Positions 39,428-51,767 of a stretch of 64,000 nt of DNA are shown piece after piece; the first letter of the stretch is position 1, and every line of letters begins with the position of its first letter. Position numbers and translations under genes: made by a program. Below the pieces are notes generated by a model. The model was not told the origin of the DNA, made no database searches, and saw only the letters and a program-made list of their open reading frames with translations. The stretch covers positions 1,618,824 through 1,682,823 of the forward strand of contig RPFO01000276.1 of assembly GCA_009746045.1 (NCBI GenBank). The letters run 5' to 3'. This stretch comes from Mesostigma viride. Its lineage: Eukaryota; Streptophyta; Mesostigmatophyceae; Mesostigmatales; Mesostigmataceae.

Positions 39428-40647
39428 TCAGGCCACGACGCGCATGTTGCGGCTCACCTGCAAGGTCCGGGTCTGGACCACCGGGGCGCCCGGGTTCAGA
39501 GGGTCGGACACGTACGACATTTTGTACGCCGACTCCCCGGCCCGCACGCGGAACAGTAGGAGGCCCTCGGTCACCAGGACGGGGGTGAGGTCGCTCTTCA
39601 GGATCTGCCACTCCGTCAGGCTCAGACGCACGCGGAACGTGTACTCGTTGACCTTGACGAAATCGTACGCGCCCGGGCCGGACGCCGGGTTTTTGGGGAG
39701 CAGGCCGGCCTCTAGTCCGCCTGCGTAGTCGTTGTTGTCCAGCGGGAAGAAGATGATGTCCAGTTTGTCCATCCCGAAGTTCGCCGTCGTGTTGGCGTCG
39801 TTGTGTTCGGCCAGCTTGACCGGGTGATTCCATTGGACTTCCACGTAGATTTCGCCGTCCACGATTATGAACCCGCCGCTCGTCGCCGGCGTCGTCAGGT
39901 TTGGTGGTGCGCCCTCGAGCGGGAAGATGTCGAACGACAGCGGGGTCGCGAGCAGTTGGAAGAGCGTCGACGCGGACCGGGCCAAGTTTCCGCGTCCGGC
40001 CGAGTCCGCCACCGCGTCGCTCGGGAACGTCGCCGTGATCGTGCCCGTGTTGATGCCGTACACCGACAGGTCGCCGTAGGCCAAGACGAATTGAGGATGT
40101 AATCCTTGCCCTGTTCGCCGCCTTCCGCGTCCGCGAGCGTGAAGTTCTTGATCCTGCCCTCGGATCGCAGCGTGCCGTCGTTGAACACGCGGTTCAGACT
40201 GTCCGTCAATGTGATCTGGAGGAGGTTCGGGTCCGTGAAGTTCACGGCCGCGGGGAAGTGGAACCCGACCTCGAACGTGGCCTCCGTCGGCGTCCGTATA
40301 AACGGCAACTCGCCGATGCTGAAGCGGGGAACGAGCGGTTCCGGTCGGTTCATCGGGAACGACAGGGCGCTGGGCGCGGCGGGGATGCCGGTCAGTGCGC
40401 TCTTCGTGTGCCCCTGGTCCATGTTCAGCGTGAGGACGCCTTTGGTCACGAACTTGGGGATCTCCGAGGTCACGACGGTGACGGAGTAGTTCTTGTCGTC
40501 CTCGCGTTGGATGGACGCGATCGGGAGGGGCATCGTGATTCCCTCCTGGTCGTCGCGGAAAGTGGCGCGGATCGAGGTCGTGGCGGCGCCCGGGGTCGAG
40601 AAGTCGGTCACGGGGGACTGGTATTGGAGGGGGATGGTGACGGACAT
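39428..40647 (-). CDS. Beta-rich structural protein (R2 copy, one frameshift)
   Basis: Same as 12205-13424, with the same frame break near 40083. See that entry. Confidence 0.6.
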
Positions 40648-40717
40648 CGCGGAGGGAGGGACTCGCGCGCCGACGGGTCGTTACCCTACGCGGCGATTAA
40701 AAAAGGCGATGCCTGGT

Positions 40718-43700
40718 CTAGAATATCGGGAACTCGAGACCGTTGAGCGGCGACGTGCCGAATGGTATGGGTACATTCACCTTCTGGTACACCGGGAACG
40801 CTTGGACGTTCTTCCCCGTCGCGCCTCCAGGGAGGTACGGACCGGTCACGGTGTCCGCGGGGATGGTGACGGTGTAAGATGTGGCCAAGACGGATGACAC
40901 GAGGGCGGGGAGAAGGGGGAAGGGTACGTCTATCATCCATTTTCCGGCATGTTCGGTCGTGTTGGCGCGGCAAGACGCGGTCTGTTTGTACGTGCTGCTG
41001 CCCTCGTTTAGCGTGACGATCGTCCACTCGACGTCCGCGTTGAATACCGTCACCGAGAGTTCGGTGTCCTCCGGTAAGAGGTCGAACACCACGAGTTTAT
41101 AGTCCGAGAAGCTCACTACCAGGTCGGAGAGCACGACGAGGGAAGGAATGACGGTCGAGTAGGCCGGGTTCGCGACCGTGAACCCTTTGGAATCCGTGAG
41201 CCACGACGCCGGATTCGTGATCGTCATTTGAAAGGTCGGAAACTTCGTGTGATCGCTGAGTCTTAGTTGGATCCATCGGAAGAAGCCGGCGCCGACGAAC
41301 ACGGTGAACGTCTTGTCTTCGATGCTCGAAACGACGCTCAGGTACTGGCCGTACAATCTGCTTACGAGATCCGAATCCGTCGGGTCGGTCACGAAAATGG
41401 TATTCGATAGGAACGTCTGGGCGGTCGGGAAACTCGTGATCGTCCTCCCTGTACCGCTGTCCAACAGCTGAATGTTGATGTAGAGTCCGGCCGGTTCGCC
41501 GTGCTCGCCCTCCTCGAACAACACGAACTCCGTGTACCTCGCGGTCATGGGGAACAGGGGTTTCGGGAACAGCGCCGTGGCGCTGCCGATCGCCGTATGG
41601 GTCACGACGATCGCCGTGTCGTGACCGTATACCTGCTCGGCGCCGTCGTCCGGGTACCGGAAGAGAGACGACGCGGTGCCGAAGACCACCGACCCGCTCT
41701 GGATCGTGCACCTCGTGAACGTCACGTCGACCGTCGCGTTGGGGTACGACGGCGTCCCACGATCGCGCGTGTGTACGCGTAGTTCGTGGTCGGGAGGACC
41801 GAGCCGTCCGATCCGCGCACTTCCACGGTGACGGCTTGTGCTGCCACGTCCGCGAGGTTCGTCGGGAACCGCGCGCATTTGGTGAAGTTCATCTGCAGTC
41901 GGAATACCTCGTCCCCCGTCTTGGTCACGGTCAATGCCGGGTTCAGATTGGGATCGAATAGCAAGGCGGGAGTTGGGAAAGGATTGACCTGTACGCTGAT
42001 CCCCTTGTCGTCTTTGATGCTTCCGTTGGACGTCAAAGCGAATCGGTAATGTCGAAGCATCGCGTTCGCGCCGTCGGGGTCGGTGGTCTCGCTGGAGATC
42101 CGCGTCGGGGTCACCGTGCAACTCCATGTCCCGTCTGGGTTTTCGGCGAGGTCCGTCAACGGGATCGCCGCCGGGACGACCCCGATGCCAAGCGCGAGCG
42201 GCTGGAGTAGCAAGTTCCTGACGCTGGACGGGATCGTGCTCGTCGACGACAACGTCAACAGCAGCTGGTTGCCCGGACCCGCGTACGCGAGTGTCGGCGC
42301 GATTACGACGATCTCCGTGGCAAGTCCCGCGACCGTGAGGGTCGTCGCGGTCTCCGCGGTGACGATAAAGAACGTGTAGTCGCCGGAGACCGTCAGGAAT
42401 TCGGACCGGAGCGTGTACGCGAATCGGATCACGTCGGAAGCGAACGGGACGGTCGTCGCTCCGCTCGGATCTGACGAGGACGTCGGCGGACTCACCGTGT
42501 AGACGGCGCTGACGGTCTTCGCGTCCTGCGAGAGAACCGTGCTCCCGGGTTTGTACGCGACCGATAACGTTTGTCCCTGGTCATTCGTCGCTCGGAACGA
42601 CCGACACATGTTGAAGTTCTCCGTGATCGTCGCGCCGCCCGAGAGAGACGCTGGGTTAGGGAAAGTCGCGGTCAAACGGAAATCGTAGTTCGTGTCCGTC
42701 ACCTTCTCGACGGTCGTCGAGGACGCGGCGAACCTCTCGATGACCGCGGAGGAACTCGGCGCGAATGAGATCTCCGTTCCGACGAACGGCGTCAGCGCCG
42801 AATATTGCGATACGACACCCGACGCGAGACTCGGGCGAAGGACCAGGCGGTTGGACGTCGCGCTGTATCCCCTCGGCGGCAAGCTGGCGATACCCAGTCG
42901 GGTGTCCAGGTGGAGAGTCTCGGTCCCCGCTCCCGACACGTACTTGAACCTCGCGGTCACGTCCGTCCGTTGCTCGGAAGTGGCGCCGTGTTCCAGAACC
43001 GCTGTCAAACTCCAATCCGTGTCGCCGAACGTCAGGTACCCGTAACTGTTGGTCGCCGCGGGGGCGGGAGGAGTGAGCGTCGTGCCGTCCGTCATACGCA
43101 TCTGGACCGTGACGGGGATCGTGTACGGGTACTGGTCCTTGTTCTGTTCGTACCTGTCGAAATCGAGCGCGAACACGAACTGTTTCTTCGGGACCGGGGA
43201 CACGGTCATCGAGAGCGACGAATCCGGGGTTCGGGACGGGAACGTCTCGTTCTTGCGTCCGAACGCGTCCGTCACCGTGCCTTGTCCCAGCCTTACCTCG
43301 AGCGCGGCGGGGTCTCCCTCGAGGACCGCGAACGTCACGACCGTCTCGGTCTTCGCGACGTTGGTCTCGATCGCGGTGATCCGGCTCCTCCACGACGCGT
43401 GGTTGAATTCCAGCAGCTCCTTAAAGGCGTCCGCGACGGGGGCGGTCGCCAGGGGTGGGAGTATGTCACCGCCATCGCTACTTGTCCCGGCGCGTTCGAG
43501 ACCGCCCGCATGGACGTCTGGAACTGTCCGAGCGGGGTGACGTCGCTGTTCAGCATGAACTCTCCTATGGACATTGCAAGCGTCGCGCCCGACATGTCGC
43601 GGAACGTCTTCGCGGGGTCCGCCGCAGCGTGGAGGAGTCCGCCGTTCACGGTCGCCCGGATCCGGACGGGGTTGGCGGGCGGGGTGAACGTGACGTCGCC

Positions 43701-46700
43701 CTTCGTCTGCCACGTGGTCACGGTGAATATCGCGTAGTACGCGCCGTCCACGGGCGTGTCCAGGTGATTCTCTTTCAGCTCCGCGTTCAAGTAGAGAGTC
43801 GAGTTCCTTATGCTGGCGTCCGCGTACTCGTACTCGAACCAGAAGGCCTTGGTGAGTTTGTAGCCGTACTCGTTGGAGGTGGCCGTCGGGTCGTGCACTC
43901 CGATGAGCGCGGCGATGTCGGTCTCCTGCACGGCGCCGCCGAAGTCCACGCGGACGTCGACCTTCGAATGCGTCTCCTTGTCCGCGGACCCCGAGTAGCC
44001 GGACGCGGCACGATCCAAGAACGTCACGCTCTTGATCTTGTCGGCCTCGAGGTTCGGCAGGATGAAGGAAGCGGACGCCTCGGGAGGGATGTAAGGCACG
44101 TTGCCGGCCGTCGGGGTGGTCGTCCGGAAGAACAGGCTCCCTTGCGTGTATCCAGCCGCGTAGAAGGGAGACACGTCGGCCGTCACCACGAAGAACGTGT
44201 CCGTCTGTTCCGACACGACGATTTCGGGGGGCGCCAGCGTGGTCGCGGGGATCACTTCCCGGTTCGCGTTCCGATAGTGAAGTTCGTAGTATTGGTCTTT
44301 CAACTCGTCGTCCGCGTGCAAGTATCCCAGGGACATGGTGCACCGGAATTCGGCCTGGAGCGACGTCGCGAAGTCGGCGGGGGTGAAAACGGCGATCTCT
44401 CTGTGCGCGCTCGCGATGTCGGTTTCCGACAACGCCGCGGATATGACGCCCGCCGACGCCACCGCGAAAATGGTCCCCGCGTCGGGGATCTGCTTGACGC
44501 CTTCGTCCGCTGTCAAAGTGGTCTCCGCGGTGTCCTTGACCACGATGCGGAGAGAGGACGCGAACCCGGCGGGCAGAGGTTGCGGGTTGTTCCCCGCGAG
44601 CAGTTCCAAGAAGAAGCGGATCGTGTCGCCCTCGATCGCGGGCGGTTCGACGGACCACTTGCCGCGATCGTACGCGACGTAACTCGCCGAGTTGCGGTAT
44701 TCGATCGTCAGCAGGGATTTGAGCGCCTCCGCGGACAGTTCCGTCTGATCCAGCACGCCGTTGAATTTCAGAGAGACGAGGTACGAAGAGTTTCCGAGGG
44801 TCTCGGTCCGTCGCGCGATGGCCGAGTTGGTCTGGTCCACGAGCAGTCGAGTCGCGCTCGTCAGCGTGACGGATTGGGTCACCTTGGGTAACTCGAACCG
44901 GGCCGTCTGATCGGACGTGACCAGCAGGGGGTTGTCGTCCGCGTTCACGAAGTCGAACACGAGATCGAACGAGGTCACGGGGGTGTTGCGCGCCCAGTTC
45001 AGGACGGACAGGTCTGTGATCGTGAAGTCGAACCGGTTTTGCGTGCACGAGACGGTGTAGTCGTTGTACCTCGTGTTGCTTGTCAACCCGCGGGTGTAAT
45101 TTCGTTGGAATCGGTACAGCTGGCGACCGTCGGGAGCGAAGGCGCGGATGAACACGTGGGTGGCCAACCTCTCATCGAGAGGCACCAACTGGTAAAACGA
45201 GACGTCGCTGCGTCGGGGCGTGAAAGAGAGCCTGACGCTCTGTGGCGTCGAGTCGGTCGCGGGCGTGTCCGTGACGTCCGCGATCACGTCATGGGGTCGA
45301 TTCGTGCGATACACTTCGACCGCCGTCTTGCCGCCGAAGAACGTGATCCCGTCCACCGCTTGGATGGGTCGGTCCGGTCCTCCCACCGCGATGGTGATGG
45401 TCCCTTCGCTCGTCGTGAACAGGCCCGTGAGGACGATCCCCATTTTGTACTTGTTGGCGCCCGATATGGACATCTGCGTGAGTCGAGACGCGCCGCCGCT
45501 CGTCACGGAATTGCGATCCACGACCGTCATGGACCCCTGGACCCCGCTCACCGTCACCAACACGCGGTCGAGTCCCATCGCGTAGTCGCCGGTCGTCTTG
45601 TACGCGGACGGAAACGTGATTTCCGCGGACATGGTCGTGTCGTACGCGTCGTCGCGACTCACGACGATGGACGTGATCGGGCCGCCTTCCATGCCGCCCT
45701 CGAGAGCCGAGATTCGCTGGTTGATGGAATCGTAGCCCGCGAGAGAAGAGATGCTCCCGTCGAACAAGGTGTTGTTCACGCGCGCCGTGTTGCATCGGAG
45801 CGTGTCCGTCTTGACGCCTCCTGCCACTTGCACCGTTTCCCAGACGAAGGGGCTTGGTCGCCGAAATCTCCGAACCGGTATCCCACTTTCCCGCGGTTGT
45901 ACAGCGTTCCGTTGATCTTGACGGTCGCCTTCTCCTCGCGGTACACGGGCTTGTCCCCGGACGCGGTCGTCCTGGACGCGCTCAGAGTGTACGTTCCGTC
46001 GAACTCGCGCAGGACCGTCTCGTCGTCCCCGTCCACGTGGAAATAGGCCGTGTCCAGATTGAGACCGCCGCGCACGAAAACGCGCGACTTGGCGGCCGGG
46101 ATGGTGGCGACCATCGCGGCGGTCGGGGGGACGAACGCGACGCGGTCGTTCGTGTTGGACGAGTACCTCCACGTGATCGCGCCGGGAGTGGAAGACAGGT
46201 CGAACGGACGGTACAAGGACGACGCCAGGTCCGTGGACAGATCGGTCTGTTGGACGGTGCGGGTGGCGAACACGGCGTCGGCCACCTCGGGCATCTTGAG
46301 TTTCGCGGGCGTGACGGCGCCGTCCGCGATCTTGGCGGTCGCCACGGCCGAGTCGGACAACTGGGTCGTTCCGACGCTCCCCGCGGACAAGACCGCTGTC
46401 CGGACGTCGGAGACGTTCAGACGGTTGGAACGGATCTTGTCCTCCTCGTTGGTCGAAATCTTCGCGTTCGTGATCGCGCCGTCCGATATCGCGGACGTCG
46501 GATCGTCCCGGTGGCCAGCTTGGCCGCAGTCACCGCCCCGTCGCCAGCTTGGCGGTCGTGACGGAGGCGGCGGCGAGTTTGTCCGTCGTCACCGCGTCCG
46601 CTGCGAGTTTGGCGGCCGTCGCGGACCCGGACGCGAGTTTGTCCGCCGTGACGGCTCCGGTCGCCAGCTTGGCGGACGTGACGGCGGCGTCGGCGATTTG

Positions 46701-47560
46701 GGCGGTCGCGATCGAACCGTCGGCCGGTGCGACGCCGGCGACTTGTCCGGCCAGCGCGGCCGAGACGGACGGGATGTCCAGGAGGTCAGCCGTGATCGTG
46801 CCGGCGCGGATCTTGGCGGCCGTGACGGCGCTCGCCGCGATCTTCGCCTCCGTGACCGCCTCGTTCGCGAGGTTGGTCGTGGCCACTTCCGTCAGTTGGG
46901 CCAGTCCTCCGAGGTCGGGCTTGCCCCGGATCTGGTCCCAGTGCCCCTTGAACTGGACGCCCGTCGAGTCGTCGGCGAACTGGATGTAGTCCACGGACGC
47001 GCCGCCGGTCACGCTCAGACGCACGTTCCGCGACGGGGCGGTGGCGGATCCCAACACGAGGCCGTCGCCCGCGGCGCCGCCGAAGAACCTGCTCCCGCCC
47101 GCCCCTGTATCAACGTGACATGCGGCAAAACGGCTTTTCGGCCAATGCGGCGTAGGTCCCGTCGAACCTCTGCGCCTTCGGAAACCGGAGCCAGTCCGCG
47201 TCGAGTCCGCCGCGGACGTACACCGCCCCCGCCAACGCGTTCGACGGAGGCGTCTCGTTCGCGGCCAGGAACACCACTCTCTTCGCTGGGTCGGACGGGT
47301 ACATCCACGTAACGCCTCCCGTCGTCGCGCTCGTGAACACGCTCGTGTTCAGCTTGGTTTTCAACGCCGCGTCCAGTTTGCTTTCGGTGATGCTGCCGTC
47401 CGTGATGGTCGTCCCGCCGGAATACGACACGCCGTTGATCATCAGGGACGGGGATTCGAATTGGAGTCGCGGGGTGGTCAGTCGGATGCTTCTCGCGACG
47501 TCAGCGTCAGGATGCCCGTGTCGGAACGGACTTTACGCGCAATGATCTCGTTCAGAGACA
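40718..47560 (-). CDS. Giant virion fibre/adhesin protein (~2280 residues, frameshifted)
   Basis: The N-terminus MSLNEIIARKVRSDTGIL resembles starts of other giant-virus surface proteins. It is followed by phage-tail-fibre-like shaft repeats (TTAKLATG, AVTADKLASG, AKIADGAVTPAKL) between about 46920 and 46280, with two GG-V-W-Y-S/P-S domains (about 47330 and 46160). Then come at least ten beta-sandwich-like units of 110-130 residues to the end. A long attachment fibre is likely. Frame breaks lie near 47490, 47110, 46510, 45855, 43455 and 41755. The last is shared with R1. The frame choice at each point rests on repeat continuity. Confidence 0.65.
46290..46930 (-). repeat. Tail-fibre-like heptad/hexad coding repeats
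   Basis: DNA repeats of about 24-30 bp (GTGACGGCNNCGNCCGCNAGTTTGGCGG type) encode AVTxAKLA phrases in the fibre shaft, the pattern of triple-stranded beta-helical phage fibre shafts. Confidence 0.7.
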
Positions 47561-47670
47561 TCGCGACGTCTTTTCTATCTCTTACCCGGCACAAAAAAAA
47601 CGTCTGCGCGCCGCGTTCTCCGCGACCGCTTTATATTCCGCGCATCTAGTTGTAGATCGCGACCGAGGAG

Positions 47671-49091
47671 ATGTCCACGCGTCTTATGGACGTGGAGGTC
47701 GAAGACGAGGCGGATTACGCCACGGAGTCCGCGCCGGCCGTCCGCGGCGGGTTTCTAGACGCCGTCGATCTCGTGGACGAGGACGATAACCCCGTGGAAA
47801 CGCGCGCGTTGCCGGACCCCTCGCAATTCCGTTCGACCGATCGGCCCGCGGCCGGGTCGGGCGCGTACGCCTCCGCGGGGCGCAAAGCGAGATCGGGCGC
47901 GAACGCCAGGACCGGTCCGCGCGCGGAGCCCAAGGAGGCGGCTCTGGAGATGCTCGCGAACCCGCGCAAGCACCGCTCGGTCTTCGCGCCGCCGCCCGAG
48001 CCTCGTGAAGACCCGCCGAACGAGCGCGGGACGATTTCGAGTTCGACGATTTCGACGAGGACGGGGGCGGGGAGGATCTGTACGGCGACGACGACGACGG
48101 GTTCGACGACGGAGATGACGGATACGTGGATGACGTGCCGCGTCCGAGCGCGAGCGAGATCCACGCGCGGAAGGTGGATCTCCTCCACAAGATGCACCGG
48201 ATGAAGGACAAGGGGATCGTGGTCGGCGATTTCACGATGCGGTCCAACCTGGACGAGATGCAGTTCGAGTACGACAAGGTCATGCACGCGCTCGAGGTGC
48301 GCAACGCCATCCAGACGATGCGCCAGATCCTGATCGCCGGGACGAGCGCGGCCCAGTTCCTGAACTCGCGGTACGACCCGTTCGGACTCAAGCTGGACGG
48401 GTGGTCCGAATCCGTCATGAGCAACGTGGCGGATTACGACAACGTGTTCGAACGGCTGTACGAGAAGCACAAGAACAAGGTGTCCGTCGCGCCGGAGATC
48501 CAGTTGCTGTTCATGCTCGGCGGGTCGGCCATGATGTTCCACATGTCCGCGTCGTTCGCGAACTCGGACTGCCCTCCATGAGCGAGATCGCGAAGACGGA
48601 CCCCGAGCTCATGAAATCGCTTCTGAAAGTCATGATGGCCAGGAACGAGGGACCCATCGCCGTCGGGTCCGCGGGTCGCCCGCAGCAACCCCCGCGGGGG
48701 CGGGAGGACAGGACCGTCCGCCGTCCGCGCAAGGCCGGGCGAGAGGGACGCGCCGTACGTCATGAAGGGGCCCTCCTTGGGAGGGTTCGCGATCGGGTCG
48801 ATGATGCCTCCCGTGCCCGTGGCCCCTCGCGCCCCGCCCCCGCCCCCGCCCGATATGGACCAGCTCGTCCACGAGGCCATGAGTCCGATGGCGCGGCCCG
48901 AGATGGCCGTCATCGACATCTACGATGACGACGGCGAGAGCGTCGCGGACAGTTTCGCGGGCGTCGGCGGGTCGGTCGACGCGTCGGGCGGCGGAGATCT
49001 CCGCACGGTCCAGGTGACGGACAAGAAGTCGAGGAGGAGAGGCGGCAAGAAGAAGGACGCAGACGCGAACAAACTGGTTCTGGACATCTGA
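47671..49091 (+). CDS. DUF5767-family protein (frameshifted)
   Basis: The acidic N-terminal region (about 1-160, including EFDDFDEDGG and DDGDDGYVDD) precedes the DUF5767 core at about 162-340: KVDLLHKMHRMKDKGI, YDPFGLKLDGWSESV, DYDNVFERLYEKHK and PEIQLLFMLGGSAMMFH. The tail (LRTVQVTDKKSRRRGGKKK) is basic. The family is conserved in phycodna- and mimivirus-like genomes, with no settled function. Frame breaks near 48030, 48577 and 48730 divide an otherwise recognisable gene. TTTATATTCC lies about 40 bp before the ATG. A truncated second tail exists at 35690. Confidence 0.8.
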
Positions 49092-49195
49092 TCGACCGAC
49101 CCCTCGTCGGATTCGCCGCGCCGACCGATCCGGATCGAGGACCGAGTATTTCCTTTCCATTTCTTGGGATCGGTGAGTGGTTCGTCTCGCAACTC

Positions 49196-50498
49196 ATGAG
49201 ACTCCCCCGCATCAAGAATCGCCGGGCGTCCGGGACGTCCAGGATGTCCGAGGCGACGTCGAGGACGTCCGACGCGTCCGATTCGGGCATGGGGGATTTC
49301 GCGGCTCTCCCCCCGGACGTGCTGAACATGATCACGGAACGCGTCGCGGACCACGGGGTGGGCCACGCGTTGGCGCTCGCGTCCGTGTCCAAGTCCATGC
49401 ACGCGGCCACGTGGCCCGCGCTGAGGGAGATGCTGTACACCTCGACGAAGGGCCTCGCTCGGCCAGGTTCCCCGCGATCCACCGGTTGTGGGACCAGGAC
49501 TTCTTCAAGGGGAAGAAGATCGTCCGCATCGTCGTGCGCGACAAGCGGCCCAACGACGCGACGTTCACCGTGCACCACGACGAGAGGTACGCGCGCCACG
49601 CGGGAGTCATGACCGTCACCTTGCATTGGGACCAGGTCGCCGGGTTCCTGTCTCGTCACCCGGGCATCGACGTCGTGCTCTAGAAGGGGACATGTACAAG
49701 ATCTACAACCACGTCTACATGCAAGAGCACGCCGTCGTCCTCGCGCTGCTTCACATCCGCAGGCACCTGGCGAGGTACCCGTGCGACCTGTTCTCGGTCT
49801 TGTTCGACAGGGTCGATCCCAACGTCGTCGCGCCTTGCCGGACGACGCGGACGTCCGACGAATTCGCTGAGACCGTCAGGGACCTCTTGGCCGCGAACGG
49901 GCACTCTTTCTGCGTCGAAGGCCCCCGATCGTTCCTGTTCGGAGAGGGCGTTAGTCACGGGTTCTACCTGAGTTCCGTCCTCTCGGTGGTGGTGAACGCC
50001 AAGAGGATCCGCCGGTGCTTCACGGGACGTCCGGATCGTCCGGCGAGGTATTTGTCCACCGGGACGGATACGACGCTGCACTTCTACTGCGACGCCGCCA
50101 AGGTGTTCGTTGAATCGGGCGTGGTGGTCGACCCGGCCGTCCCGATCGTACTGTACAGCACGAGCATGCGATGGAACCTCCACTTGTCCGACCTGCCCAC
50201 TCGCTCCCCCGTGCTCGTCGTGGGTGACATCAGCGTGCACCTGTCACAGGGCGTGGTGCACGCCTTGGACGACCACGGGAAGACGCCTCGCTTCCAGATC
50301 GTGGGAGCGGGAGGTGGCGAGACCTCCTGCGTCTCTCCAACGCGCATCGTAGAATGGGACACGACATGCGATGTCAGTGTGGCGCGGGACGCCGCGAGGG
50401 CCGTGACGAAATCGTCGTGGGACGCCGACGAGACGGCCAAGGGACTCCGCAGAAGGATCCCCTTCGTGTTTGTACGCGGCACGTGTCGCGCGACGTGA
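49196..50498 (+). CDS. F-box protein (frameshifted)
   Basis: About 434 residues. An F-box lies at about 33-80 (FAALPPDVLNMITERV ... LALASVSKSMHAATWPALRE), the Skp1-binding module of SCF ubiquitin ligases. The remainder is a beta-rich substrate-type region ending FVFVRGTCRAT. The frame breaks near 49455 and 49680; on either side the text reads as one protein (DFFKGKKIVRIVVRDKRP, then MYKIYNHVYMQEH). F-box proteins are common in giant viruses and redirect host ubiquitination; the target here is unknown. Confidence 0.7.
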
Positions 50499-50604
50499 CC
50501 GTTCATCCTACCTATCTGATACATGACACGACCTAGCTAGGCAAAGACTCGTACGTTGTTTTTATAATGTCGTTATTCGTTATTCATAATAAATCGCCAT
50601 TCGC
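50499..50604. terminator. AT-rich convergent 3' region
   Basis: TTTTTATAATG, TTCATAATAAATCG and CATTTATAAATG lie between the convergent stops at 50498 and 50605 and supply AATAAA-like signals for both. Confidence 0.5.
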
Positions 50605-51693
50605 TCATTTATAAATGAAGTCGTAAGGGACGTTGAGAATGTTGGTGGAGAACTTGATTTCGGGCTGACATATCGCGAGTTTGTCCTCCCAACTAGCGGA
50701 CGGACTCGCGACGAACGTGGTCGTGTCCGAATCGATCAGGACCGCCTCCGACGATTCGTCGCGCGCGAGGTCGACGCGAGACGTGTCTCGCAACACGCTC
50801 TCCGCCGTGGGGATGGCCGTCGACCGCAGGGCGAAGAAAGTCCCGATGAGGTAGAGGGCCGTGTTCGGGACGGACGGTTGCGGTCTCTTCCCCGTCACGG
50901 CCTTGAAATGCTTGGTGTATCTCACTTGCGGCGGAGTGCCGCTGAAGGCCGTCGACAGGACCGGTCCGTTCGCGTAGTCCGTGGACGTCTGGAAGTTCAC
51001 CTGGGCGATGTCGGTGGAGTCGTAATCGATCTGCACGCGGACCTCGTGCGGCCGCCCCGCGGGGCACCACACGTGCAGGTCGATCGCGACTCGATCGTCG
51101 TCTAGGGGAGGTCGCGGCGAAAAAAATACGATGGGGCGGGGGAACGGGATCTTGGTGAAGTAATCCACGGACAGTTTGCGGCGGGTGTGGATGGGCGAGA
51201 ACGCGAAGGACGGCCACGAGGAGTAGGGCGGGTCGTAGAGGACGGCGGCGGTCGGGTCGCCGCCTTCGACGAGTCGGACGAAATCCGCGCGCATGGACGT
51301 CAGCAGGCCCGTCTTATCGTCGGACGTCAGCGCGGCGTCGGAGGGAGAACCGGACAACAGCACAGAGTCCGCGACCGGGTTCACGTGCGCGAACCACCAC
51401 GTTTCCAGGTCGAGGGAGGGCACCGTCCGAGCGATGTCCAGGTACGCGAGACGGTAGTCGCCGTCTTTCGGGTTCTCGATCGCGGTCGTCAGCGCGTAAT
51501 GGTCGCGGAACTCGCCGGTGGCGTCGTCCACCGTGCCGAACGATAGGAACTTGTTGCCGTAACGGTCCCTCGACGACCGGATCTGGAACTCGCCCACGTG
51601 AAAGGGGTTGAGGCCCGTCATGACGTCGCCATTCGCGAGGTTGATCTTGCTCACTCGCAGCGTATCGGCGGTCAAGGCGGACGGTCGCGACAT
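50605..51693 (-). CDS. Virion structural protein, beta-rich (unknown)
   Basis: A 362-residue intact protein. The N-terminus MSRPSALTADTLRVSKI is like the start of fibre and base proteins in this window. The body is rich in beta strands with a Ser/Asp-rich middle. ATG 51693 is chosen over longer options because GTATATATACACG (51713-51724, minus strand) lies 20-30 bp upstream. It lies in a leftward run 53813-50605 of five genes. Probable particle component; the family is not recognised. Confidence 0.65.
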   Translation of the reverse strand: MSRPSALTADTLRVSKINLANGDVMTGLNPFHVGEFQIRSSRDRYGNKFLSFGTVDDATGEFRDHYALTTAIENPKDGDYRLAYLDIARTVPSLDLETWWFAHVNPVADSVLLSGSPSDAALTSDDKTGLLTSMRADFVRLVEGGDPTAAVLYDPPYSSWPSFAFSPIHTRRKLSVDYFTKIPFPRPIVFFSPRPPLDDDRVAIDLHVWCPAGRPHEVRVQIDYDSTDIAQVNFQTSTDYANGPVLSTAFSGTPPQVRYTKHFKAVTGKRPQPSVPNTALYLIGTFFALRSTAIPTAESVLRDTSRVDLARDESSEAVLIDSDTTTFVASPSASWEDKLAICQPEIKFSTNILNVPYDFIYK

Positions 51694-51767
51694 GCGCGCG
51701 CCGAGGGTCTCGTGTATATATACCCTCACATTTTCCGCGACGCGGTCGCGGACGGCGAGACCCGCGA

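Larger units (their letters stand above)
36415..43396 (+). repeat. Direct repeat R2 (copy of 9160-16173)
   Basis: Second copy of the 7-kb block. It continues without interruption into unique sequence at 43397, so this copy is the one in its natural downstream context. Confidence 0.95.

Noticed and set aside
43455-44891. 478-codon ORF opposite the fibre gene, and similar long Arg-rich antisense ORFs
   Set aside because: Shadows of GC-rich coding sequence; composition is Arg/Gly/Val with no recognisable fold.
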